From positions 28,509,042-28,573,041 of the forward strand of contig NC_053490.1 in NCBI RefSeq assembly GCF_905171775.1: a stretch of DNA of 64,000 bases, given 5' to 3'. The translations under genes were made by a program, and so were the position numbers. Positions 1 to 12,000 of the stretch are shown here, in pieces; position 1 is the stretch's first letter, and every line of letters begins with the position of its first letter. Source of the stretch: Rana temporaria. Taxonomy: Eukaryota > Chordata > Amphibia > Anura > Ranidae. Under the pieces are notes generated by a model. The model searched no databases. It saw only the letters and a list, made by a program, of their open reading frames with translations, and was not told where the DNA came from.

Positions 1-43
1 TCCTGGCCAGTGGCCCTATATTTTGTCCGGATGAATAAAATAA
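1..43 (+). CDS. GDPD4: GDPD4-like exon, 3' part (truncated by window edge)
   Basis: Frame 1 reads SWPVALYFVRMNKI plus one base, then donor GTAAGA at 44. The leftover A joins GC at 6766 to make Ser. The SWPVA motif is the end of the membrane helix just before the SSQ junction in this family. The exon begins upstream of the window. Confidence 0.85.
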
Positions 44-3000
44 GTAAGACTGCCATTATTACGAATACTTATTTAAAGTTCAACTCTAGTTTCTTTTTTT
101 AAATGAGCCCGAGCCAGTGTTTGCTAAAAAATAAAAGTCACCTCATCTCCAGTACAATCCTGCAGTAATTATTTTCTGCCACCAGGTGTCTTTAGTCCCT
201 CCGGTTGAATGACACTAGTGTCATTTAACAATGAAGACTGAGGGTATCCTATGAGGGCAGGGCTTCATGGATCCGCCCCTGAGGAAGCATGATCACAGCA
301 TCCTGCACAGTTTCTCAACCAGAGTTCAGTGGAACTTGCAACAGTGCTGTAGAGAGCAGTCTACAGCTGGAGCACTTGAGAGAAAACAGGCCCTTAGATG
401 CTAAAAAGGTATCACATTTTCTGTTCATTGGTTATCACTCATATAACACATTAGATTCCACAAATGTTGACCCATTACCATTTCATTGAGCCCAGAGATC
501 CCATTTAAATACAAAATATTAAAATATTCATCTCTGCGTGGAGCATGGCTAAGTAGCATCTGTATCATGAAAGATACAATACTAGACTGTCCTGAAACCT
601 TCAGGCTGGTTCGGTATTTTGATATTCTCTGTGGAATGGTAACAATATTCAAATATTCGGTAGTTTTCTTGTGCTCGAGACTCACAACCGGTGACATTTA
701 GTGTGAAAAATGCTGTATGAGAACTGCTAAAAATACTTTTTCTGATCTTAGGCAAATACTGCACGTATGTGCTAAGCCTTGAAGCAATCTTATAAAAGGC
801 ACTTGTCCTCAGAGATCATATGCGGATAATGTACACACATTATTATTTTTTTATGTTGTTTACGTCAGAACTGATTCATACATTTTTTTACGGGTGATGT
901 GCAAGTAATGAATCAGCATTTGTTTTTTAATTAATTGTTTTCAGCACAATGATAGCTGATTGGTTGCTCTGAGTTTCTGCACTCTGCCGGCATTATCCTT
1001 GACTGAGAGCGGCCTTATTAAAGCCCAGTTCTGTGCTCCCCCACTCCATTGGCCCTACTTTTCCCTTGATACATTGTGAGCTTTGGGCATTATCCTCGGG
1101 GGTGGGGCCATGACACCCTGTACTCATATTCTTTCCTCAGTCTTTCTGGAACACTGAGGACATCTTGCGGCAAATAAGAGCTATTGCAGGGATACACTCC
1201 AGATTGAGGGTAAGTATTACACTGCAATTTTTTTTTAAACCAGGGGTGCTTAGCCCCAGGCTTTAAATACATCTTTGATTAATATTGTATTTTTTATCAT
1301 GATGTTCTTCAAAGATGTATTTTGAAGAACAATTCCACACATATGGGGTTGATTTACTAAAACTGGAGATGCAAAATCTGGTGCAGCTCTGCAAAGAAAC
1401 CAATCTGCTTCCAGGTTTTATTGTAAGGCTGGATTCACACCTATGCATTTTTAGTGCTTTTTGCATTTTGCAGATTTGCACTAAATAACGTGTTCCATAG
1501 GAAACCAGGGTAAATGGATGGTGGTGAAAATCTGCAAAATGCAAAAAGCACTAAAAATGCATAAGTGTGAATCCAGCCTAAGGCCTCATGCACACTGGAC
1601 GTTTTTGGACATTTCTACACAGCTGTTTTTGGCAGTAGACGTTTTTTTCTACAATCAATAAACTCTCCATCATGTTATCCTATGTATATATGAATTGGTT
1701 CTGAGGTCCCCAAACCAAAGAACCAAAGAAGGGGGGGGTTTTGGGCCATTGTTGGACTATTGCGGTACTGGTAACATAATTATAAGATGTACAAACACAA
1801 GTAAATTATATAGAAAAAACATTTTTATTAAATACAGTATCGGTGAAGACACAAAGGGGGGTACAAAATTAAAAGCGTTAACGACCAGCGCAACACCAGT
1901 ATAGTAATCCCCAGGGGGGGAGAAGAATAGTGGGTTGGAAGTCATGACGAATATCTTAGATATCTAAGATATTCGTCATGACTTCCAACCCACCGCAATA
2001 GTCCAACAATGGCCCAAAAACCCCCCCTTCTTTGGTTCTTTGGTTTGGGGACCTCAGAACCAATTCATATATATCTATATTCTGGATGATGGTACGCCCC
2101 CTTTAATTGTTTCTTTTTATTTTTACCTTCAGAGGTCACATTTCAAATGTTATCCTATGTGTCCATGCACACATAGGCTGTTATTATCACTTTTGGGCAG
2201 TGGTATTTTTGAGCAGTAAAAAAAACCAAAACTAGTGGGTTCTGAGAGACGTTTTTCTGCTGTAAAAATGCTCTAACGCTGATAAACGCTGATGAACGTC
2301 GATAAACGCTGATAAACGCTCAAAAACGTCACTCACCAAAGTTTTTTAACGTTTTTGATTCATTGAAAAAAATATATATTTTCTTCAACAAAAAAAACGC
2401 TAAAAAATGCTAACGTGGAAAAATGCTAAAAAAGTAAAAAAACCGCAAATAAACGCTATTGAAAATACGTTGAAAAAGGCGGTATTAACCCTTTATCGGC
2501 CGCTAGCGGGGGTTAATACCGCACCGCTAGCGGCTGAATCCCGCGGCAAATCCGGTGGTATAGCGCCGCTATTTTTAGCGCCACTATACCGCCACCGCGG
2601 CTCCCGCCCCAGTGTGAAAGGGGCCTAAATCTCCCCCATATAGTCAGTGGCCATCTACTACTATACTAGTATGGATGCTAATAGTCAGCATAAATCCAGC
2701 CAAATTTATATTTTTGTTGGATAGAGTGGAGAAAAGTTAACATTACTTTTGGGGATTTAGCTCTATCTATAACCCCATTAGAGATTTTCTTTTACTTCTT
2801 GCCCATGCCTCAATTAAAGAGAATTTCAATATTTATATAACACTCATATAGCAATCATATGGAGTGCTTGAGTGAAAAGATGGTTGGTGCCATCCAAAAT
2901 GTACCAAGTAATACTCACTAGTACACCTTGTTACTTATTTATTTATACTATATTATAAACTATTTACGCTCTATATTACTTACGTTTATTTGGGCTAGAT

Positions 3001-6000
3001 CGGTAGCTGGACCTAGGCATGATATACTGGTGGGGAAAAGAGACGCTGGTGGAATTATATTACACCGGGACACAGAATTTTAGTTGGCTGTTCTCAACGA
3101 ACCATCCTCTTCTTTCACAACTAACACTCCTGCTCTCTTCGTTTTTATACAACTGGGACAAGGCTATTACTATTTATAATACTGTATGTAACAGGATGAC
3201 CCGTGACACTTTTGAGGGATGGGGGATACTCCTGTGCCAGCGGCCCTAAGAACTCTTGGGTCTAAGTTCACCCTGTGCCCCTTTTGGGCATAGGGTGGCT
3301 AATCATAATTCATGTATTACATGAGATGGGACCTTAATAATAGTTCATATTGCAGGATCTTGAAAGATTGCAAGTTGTTGGTTAATTGTGACCCAACCAG
3401 TCAATAGTGACTCATCTCTCTGTGAAGACTGTTAAATAAGGCTGGCTCTTGAAAGGCCTTTAATTGTGTGATAACACTGTCTAAAGCCTATTGATGCTCA
3501 GAGGTGTGAATAGGTGTCTAGCTGTGTGCGGAGACGGAACGTCTGCCTAGGGAACTCAGTGTGTGATGGTGTTTTGTTTGTTATGCTGTTAATGAAGGAA
3601 TGTGCAGTGATTAGATCATGATAATTATAGGCCGGCGCCGACACGTCTAGAATGGTTAGTAATTAGCCTTGGTGTGTGATTAGGGGGGTGGAGATCTCAT
3701 TGTCCCTTTGAATACTGTCATATGATTGTAACTGCATAAAAAGCTGAGAAGAAACCATTAAAGTATCATTACATTTGAAACCAGAAGCACAGAGCTGTGT
3801 GTCTCGTGTCTGGGGGGAATTCTTATGGGTCGTGTTCGTTTGCCTGATTGTGGAGTGTCGATAAGCTGTCTTGGATGGGATGGAAGGTCGTAAACGGTGG
3901 TGACCATTACACTGTATATCTTTGCGCACCCCCTATTTTGGGTAATCCAGGGTTTTCACCTCGAAGATCTACTAAGGTCTTTCTTTGTTGGCAACCACCA
4001 CACCCGTCTTCTATTCAAAATGCACTCACCCCGAAGGGTCTGAAACCCTGAGTTAGCTTAGCTCTATTCCTTGCATTAGACAAGGAGATTGGCTTTAATA
4101 TTTCCAATGACATCATCTTTATGATGGATTGGGCAAGGAGTGCTTTTGTAGGGATCTGACTAAGATTGAGGAGCTGTGTCTTTCTGATTAAAAATGTACA
4201 CATGCCCTCTCTAAAATTTATGGAATTCTTTTATCTCACGCATTCCCCCATCGCCCATTCTATATCCGAAACAGGGACCGAGAACTAGGCCATGAATTAG
4301 CTCCTGAGGAATGGGATAAAGCCTTCTTTCTTCATATCTAGATGGTATCGCTGTCTGGCCCTATTAAATAAAATCAACCCGGCCTTACCAGACCAATGCT
4401 GGAGATGTGGTGGGCCTAGTGATACACATGTACACATGTGGTGGTCTTGCTTGGCAATAAAACCATACTGGTCTGCCATATTCTGCCTAAGGCCCCGTAC
4501 ACACGTCCGAGGAACTCGACGTGCCAAACACATCGAGTTCCTTGTCGAGTTCAGTGTGGAAGCCGCCGAGGATCTCGGCGGGCCGACTTTCCTCATTGAA
4601 CAACGAGGAAATAGAGAACATGTTCTCTTTTCGGCCCGACGAGTTCCTCGTCGGCTTCCTCGCTGAAAAGTGTACACACGAACGAGTTTCTCGGCAGAAT
4701 CCAGCTTCGATCGAGTTTCTGGCTGAATTCTGCCGAGAAACTCGGTCGTGTGTACGGGGCCTCAGCCAGCTGATCACGGGCAAGATCTGGCCAGAGGCCC
4801 GGGAGGTTGCCCTTCTATCTCTGATCCCGGGTTCAATCACATCCAGTAAAAAGGAAATATTTTTTATTGATGGCAGGTAGAGCATTGATACTCAGATATT
4901 GGAAATCGGCAGTAATTCCAACAATACGGGAATGGGTTGCAGAAGTGAACTATATCATGTGCATGGAAGAGCTTGTAGCTTCAGTCAACGAAAATGATTC
5001 TCAGTTTAGGGAGGTCTGGACCCCATGGGTGCAGTCTCTTGAATCCCCATTATTTTTGCCTTTTATGAGTTAGTTGACAATGGCACCCCTTTTTGAATAG
5101 GTATACAGTATCTATTTGACCTTTCGGGTCAGATACTTTGAAATATTAGTCAAATACATACTTATAGACATTTACATATGTGTATATATTCATATATATA
5201 GATCCCTTCCTTTTTTAACAAACTTGGAAGCGTGGCCAGGCCACTCCCCCTTATTGGACACCTCATACTCCCCCCCCCCCCCCCGATAGTTTAGATTCCC
5301 TCCTCCCCGGATTTTGTTGGAGAAGACGGCTTTGATAGCAAATATTGCATCACATTATAATTGTATAATTTTATGTTGATAGTTGATGCATGACTTGATG
5401 ACATGCTGAACTTTTAAGGTTTGGCGTGTAGCCTTAAGTAGAGTTAATGACAATAAATAGAACTCTTGATGTTATAACCATAACATTTTCCAACAATAAA
5501 AATTTATTAAAAAACAATACACCTTGGGCCAGATTCACAAATAAGATACGACGGCGTATCTCCTGATACGCCATCGTATCTCTGTTTCTATCTATGCGAC
5601 TGATTCATAGAATCAGTTACGCATATATAGCCATAAGATCCGACAGGTGTAATTGTTTTACACTGTCGGATCTTAGGATGCAGTACCGCGGCCGCCGCTG
5701 GGGGGAGTTTGCGTCGTAAACCAGCGTCGGGTATGCAAATTAGGAGTTACGGCGATCCCCGGCAGTTTTTCGCGTTCGCTACATCGCCGCTAGTCTAGTT
5801 TCCCGTCGCAAAGTTATTTTTTTTGGTGCCTTAACTTTACACAGCAATCGTATTGCTGTGTAAAGTATGGCTGTCGTTCCCGCGTCGAAATTTAAAAAAT
5901 AACGTCGTTTGCGTAAGCTGTCCGGGAATACGGAATTACGCTACGCGCGTCGCCGTTCAAAAAAATGACGTCACGGCGCGCAAAGCACGGCGGGAGTTAA

Positions 6001-9000
6001 GAAACGGAGCATGCGCAGTAGGTCCGGCACGGGAGCGCGCCTAATTTAAATAGCACACGACCCATTTAAATTGGCCCGCCTTGCGCCGGAGGCCGCCGGC
6101 GTAGTTTTCATCGCAAGTGCTTGGTGAATCAGGCACGTGCGATGAAAAGTTGCGGCGGCGTAACGTATCTACGATACGTTACGCAGCCGCTGCCCTACGT
6201 GAATCTGGCCCCTTGTGACTGCAATCAGGTGTAACAAAGAGTTTAGAGGTCAGTAGTAAGTAAAGCAGAGTTCAGAGGTCAGGAGTAAATAATGCAGAGT
6301 TTAGGGGTCAGTAGTTTATAACGCAAAGTTCCGCAGTAGGGGTATGTAGCACAGATTTCAGAGGTCAGTGGTAAGTAAATCAGAGTTCAGGGGTCAGTAG
6401 TAAGTAACACAGAGGTCAGGAGTAAATAATGCAGAGTTCAGGGGTCAGTAGTAAGTAACACAGAGGTCAGGAGTAAATAGTGCAAAGTCCAGAGGTCAGT
6501 AGTATATAACGCAGAGTTACATAGTTATATAGTAGGGAAGTTTGAAAAAGACACAAGTCCATCAAGTCCAACCTATGTGTATGATTTTATAGGAGTATGT
6601 AGCACAGAGTTCAGGGGTCAGTAGTAAGTAACGCAGCGGTCAGGAGTAAATTGATGTCTATTGATTGCAAATGAATGGTTGTCACAATAATACTCAACAG
6701 TCAACAGTGACTTTATCCTTGCACTCGTCTTTCTCCTTTAGTAAATCATGTGTTTTTGATTTCAGGCTCCCAGCTGATTATAGTGGGTCCGTATCTCGCT
6801 GTGTTACTGTTTCTGTATTTTATCCCTCTTGGAATGTACTCACCCTGCATCAGAGAGGAAGGAACACTGGGAGCCAAACCTCTGCTGATTGGGCACAGGG
6901 GGTCACCAATAGTAAGTTTTAAAAAAAAATTAATTTCAGTATTATTAACTCAGCTTGATATCTGTGTATCGTTCATACCCATCTTCCATTATCACAGTAT
7001 GATCTACCTGTATTTGTAACATGTACCCAACACACATTTAATACCAAAAAAACAAACAAAAAAAACTTTTGTTATAGAAAAACATTGATCCTATAAATGC
7101 CGGTTCACACTTAGGCGGCACGACTTCAGAGGCGACCTGCAAAATGACCTCTGTATAGAAGTCAATGCAGGTCGCCCCGAAGTCGTACAAGAACCTTTTT
7201 CTTGCGTCGCTCCTATTAGAACGGTTCTATTGCATAGAATGGGACGCGACTCGTCAGGCGGCTGAGCCCCAGTGTGAACCGGCTCTCATGGTAAGTTATT
7301 TATTTATTTATTGTTTATATTTATATTTTTGCCAAATTGTCTTACCTGCTTCTGTTCTGTAGATCCCTAGACAGGGTAACATTAAATTTTTCAAACTAAG
7401 ACATTACCTTCTTCAAACGAATTGCTAAGTGGGAAGGTCTGCTTGCTGTAGTCATGTGATCAGTCTCAAGCCTCGTACAAGCTTGCTTTGCGTACACACT
7501 GTCAAGACAAAATCTCTTCGTTCTCAAACGCGGTGACGTACAACACATACGACGGCAGGGGAAGTTCGATTCCACTGGCACAACCCTTGGGGCTGCTTTT
7601 GCTAATCTCATGTTACTGCGTGTTAAGTAAAAGTTTGGTCGGAGACGATTTGCACTTTTTGTTTGCTTGTGGCTCCCTCAAATGCCAGGGCCCATAGTCG
7701 GTAGGCAAGAGGCTAGCATTCAGTCCCCTCGAAAAGCCCCTGTCCCGGCCCCGGGTGAGTCTATCACACAGGGGTGAGTAGTATGTAACACCGCATTTAG
7801 AGAGGTCAGCAATAAGTAACGCAGAGTACAAGGGTCATATGTAAGTGACACAGGGTTTGGAGGTCGGTAGTAAGTAATGCACAGTTCAGGTGTCAGCAGT
7901 AAGTAAGGCAAAGTATAGTATGTAATACAGAGAGCGGACAGTGGCCAGACAATTTCATGCAGTATAAGTATAGACATGCAGTATCAGATATGTAACCTCA
8001 GTGAAAATAGTATTAGACCGTCCTAAAACATTTCACAACCAAACCAATCATTTTCAAATGGCACTTCGTTTCTATTAAGCAAATGTGATGAGAATAATTA
8101 TATACTGAATGTTTTATACTGAATGTTCATGAAGGTCAACAAGAGAAAGAACAGCAAAGGGACAAAAGGTAAAGTTTACATAAGCGGCTGATGGGAAATA
8201 GGCAAATTAGAGTAAATCAGAGCACAGCCGTATATTTAAAATTAGACTGAAAATTTGAATGCAAATAAACCATAGTACACGTGATAATAATTAAAATAAA
8301 CGATGGAAGAAACAAATTATGTTTTCGGACTTTCATTTTACAAATGGAAATAACAGGAAAGCAGGGGCGCAATGTTTTATTTTATACATTTTGTTCCACT
8401 TACAACCATCACTATAGAACCATATTATCCGGCCCTTGGGGTACTATTCTGCCATATGATATGAGGTACTATTACTCCCACTGACACCAACAATGGGGCA
8501 TTATTACTCCCACTGACACCAACAATGGGGCATTATTACTCCCACTGACACCAACAATGGGGCATTATTACTCCCACTGACACCAACAATGGGGCATTAT
8601 TACTCCCACTGACACCAACAATAGGGCACTAATTCTTTCACTGGTACTAGTGATGGGGCACTACTCCTCCTCACGTTTACCCTTACTGATGTTGGGCCGA
8701 GGACATTTTCTACCCCCCAATGGCCACAATCCGGCCCCCTTAAAGTCTGAAGGACAGAAAACTGGCCCTTTGTTTGAAAAGTTTGGAGACCCCTGGTCTA
8801 TAGGGAAGCCAGATGTTACGTCTGTTTGGCAATCAATTGCTACACGTAGTAACGAATCTATAAGGATATTTTGTGTATCTCCAATCAAATAAAGCGGCAG
8901 CCAGCGAATGGTTAAATCATTCGATATCAAGAGATTAAAATCGCACGTGTAGTTTAGCTCTAAGCCAGTAAAAATCTCCTCATCCTTCAGCAATGTTAAA

Positions 9001-12000
9001 ATTCTAAGATCTTTTCTCGGTGTGTAATGATGTCTTTGCTCTCATTTCCAAACAGCTGGCACCAGAAAACACCAAGATGTCGTTTGAAAAAACGATTGAG
9101 CACGAAGGAGACGGCCTGGAGACGGACGTCACGATCAGGTAAGCTTGTTTCTCGGCTCGCCCTCCCCAATGGCTCTGGCGTGTTCTACTGATCTCTATAT
9201 GGGTTTCCATGGAAACGGCGAAGATTCTGCAACAAAGGATGTGAGATTGAAGGAGTTTGATGTGTCAGATTCTTGGGGGGGAGATAAACATTTCAGAAAC
9301 CTGCTTTGTGGATTTTCCAATCTCGTGCGGTGTTGGGTTTATCGGAATGAGCTGATGGGATGGGGGCCAGGTTGATTGTTGCTTGGTCTAGATAGCAAAG
9401 ATCCTTCATGTGACCCGTGTTTAGTGTGTAAAAAAAGAAAAAAAGATGCATTCAATAAAGTGAGCATCGGCCCCGTACACACGACCGAGTTTCTCAGCAG
9501 AATTCAGCCAGAAACTCGGTCGGAGCTGGATTCTGCCGAGAAACTCGGTCGTGTGTACACTTTTCAGCGAGGAAGCCGACGAGGAACTCGTCGGGCCGAA
9601 AAGAGAACATGTTCTCTTTTTCCTCGTTGTTCAATGAGGAAAGTCGGCCCGCCGAGCTCCTCGGCGGCTTCCACACTGAACTCGCCGAGGAACTCGATGT
9701 GTTTGGCACGTCGAGTTCCTCGGACGTGTGTACGGGGCCTGATACTGAAATACTGCCAGCCAAGCTCCCTTGTCCTATGGGAAACCCCATGGTCAGTAAA
9801 AACATTGGTTAAGCTGGTGCTTTTATTGTTGTGCAATCCTAGTTCAAACTTTTGAGCCTTTCTCAGCCAGGGTTCCGTTGAACCTCTGGGTTCCTGCTGA
9901 GGTTTTTAGGGGTTCCTTGAGGAGTGAGCATTGAGGAATTGATCCATGACATAAGAGGGTCATAAAAGAGAAAAAAGCAAAAAAAAAAAATGCAGACTTT
10001 AAAGCAGGGCTCGACAAATCCCAGGCGCCAGGTCGCCATGGCGACTAGAAATGGTGTCCTGGCGACTTGGCTTGGAAGGTGGGCTGGCGCCATCTGGTGG
10101 TGAGCCATTGGTATTACAAGTTATTACCACCAGATGTGTGAGCTGGCGCCATCTGGTGGTGGTCGTTGGTATTCCAAGTTAAGCATTACAAGTTAAACAG
10201 CAATTCTAATGTAATTTTTCACTATTTTCACTGCCATCTTCTTCCCTCTAATTAGAACCCCCAAACATTATATATATTTTTTATCCTAACACCCTAGAGA
10301 ATAAAATGTCGATCATTGCAATACTTTCTGTGACGCCGTATTTGCACAGCGGTCTTACAAGCGCACTTTTTTGGGGAAAAATTACACTTTTTTTAATTAA
10401 AAAATAAGACAACAGTAAAGTTATCCCCATTTTTTTTAATATTATGAAAGATAATGTTACGCCGAGTAAATTCATACCCAACATGTCACGCTTCAAAATT
10501 GCGTCCGCTCGTGGAATGCCGACAAACTTTTACCCTTTAAAATCTTCATAGGCGATGTTTAAAAAAATCTACAGGTTGCATGTTTTGAGTTACAGAGGAG
10601 GACTAGGGCTAGAATTATTGCTCTCGCTCTACCAATCGCGGTGATACATCACATGTGTGGTTTGAACACCGTTTACATATGCGGGCGCTGCTCACATATG
10701 TGTTTTTTTTTTTTTTTTTTTAAGTGTATTTTTGTGCGTGTACTCGAGAGAGGAGCCGGACTGCAGGAGTTGGGAGTAGGCAGGCCTCCCCCAGAGGCAA
10801 TCTGCCACCTTTCTCCATGCCCCGGGTGGCAATGGTGGGTGTGTGAGGGGGTCCTCCCACACAGCCCGCCCTACCTGCTCCGCTTTGAAGCCCAACGGGG
10901 CAGAGGGAGTGAGAGGATTAGCCCGCTCAACCAGCCCCGTTAGTCCTTCGCCTCTCTTTTAGAGACCGCGTGGTCAAAGTGCGTATGTTAACCCAATTTA
11001 GAGTGCGTGTGTAGGTGTGGTGGTTTTTGTGGGAGGGGGTTGGGCGTACTAAGCACAGGCTTACCTTGCATAGCACACCCACTGGGAGCCGGGCTGAGAC
11101 CACCAAACTCAATTCACATGTAGCCGAGACCGGGATCCGAACCCCTAGCTGCAGAGGTGAATGGCTTGTCAGCGCAGTGCCAATCGCGTTGAGCCACCGC
11201 AGCTCCCCTCACATATGTGTTTTTGGCTCTGCGTGCAAGCTCGTCAGGACGGGGTGCGTTTTCTGGCTCCTGACTTTTTTAGCTGGCTCCTAGATTCCAA
11301 GCAAATTTGTCAAACCCTGCTTTAAAGATACCTAAGACAACACTCGATATAACATTTACAAAGGATTTATTAGTATAACATTAAAAACGAATGGATCACA
11401 GGATCCTAAAATACCGCACAGTAATGTAGCATATGTATGTAAGCAGGTGCAGTGTGCTTTCTCCACTACAGGTGGCGCTGAACCACAGCAGAATTACAGG
11501 GTAGAGGAAGTCAAGAGAAACCTGGTTCCTCTATTGTTTCCTGAGTCTCTAGGGCAGCTAACCGGTTGGATGCTGCAGGCCCATGTGACTCTGGCGCCCA
11601 TCTTGGGTCAGGCAGAGTATATTCAGGGTCAGGGCTTGGCATGCATTTTGCATGCTTATAATGTAGGAATAGGTCATCCATCTGACAGGGACAGTGATTA
11701 GTGGCAGGGAGAGGTCCCTAATAAATAGGGAAAGGATAGGGACATGCCATCCTTCCTGGAAACCTCCCCAATTTAGGTATGGATCATTTCTGATTCTCAA
11801 GACAGATGGTGTGGGCACATCTGAGACCTACTCCTCTACACACTGCTGTGTTCCCAGTCGGGCCCCCCGCCCCTGGGTTTGTTGTAAATTGCTGGATTCT
11901 ACATTAATACAAGTTCTGTTCTCTGGAACTGGACTCTGAGCGTTTACTGCTGCCGCACCACGCTGTACCTCCCCACATTCATATATGCCGGTTCCAAAGA

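Larger units (their letters stand above)
2980..5515 (+). pseudogene. L1/Tx1-type LINE ORF2 C-terminal relic, interrupted twice
   Basis: Reading fragments: MIYWWGKETLVELYYTG (3019 on), DKAITIYNTV then in-frame across the LTR YLCAPPILGNPGFS, then LCWQPPHPSS (to about 4050); NKINPALPDQCWRCGG and HVHMWWSCL (4368-4490); and, after a MITE, RYWKSAVIPTIREWVAEVN and WTPWVQSLES (4890-5055). CWRCGG...HMWW is the Cys/His-rich C-terminal motif of L1-clade ORF2. A 3' UTR ends in an aataaaaatttattaaaaaac tail near 5515. Broken by stops, a solo LTR (3187-3911) and a MITE (4491-4761). Confidence 0.75.

Noticed and set aside
1141..1209. 69-nt segment with strong acceptor (ttcctcag) and donor (ggtaagta), open in one frame
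   Set aside because: The exons at 1-43 and 6766 join directly in phase. Inserting this segment in that phase gives an early stop (TGA after six codons). No similarity to the GDPD family. Treated as a pseudo-exon.
11130..11207. Possible tRNA gene on the minus strand
   Set aside because: It has boxes A and B but continues into a long body and poly-A tail with a target duplication; it is a SINE head.
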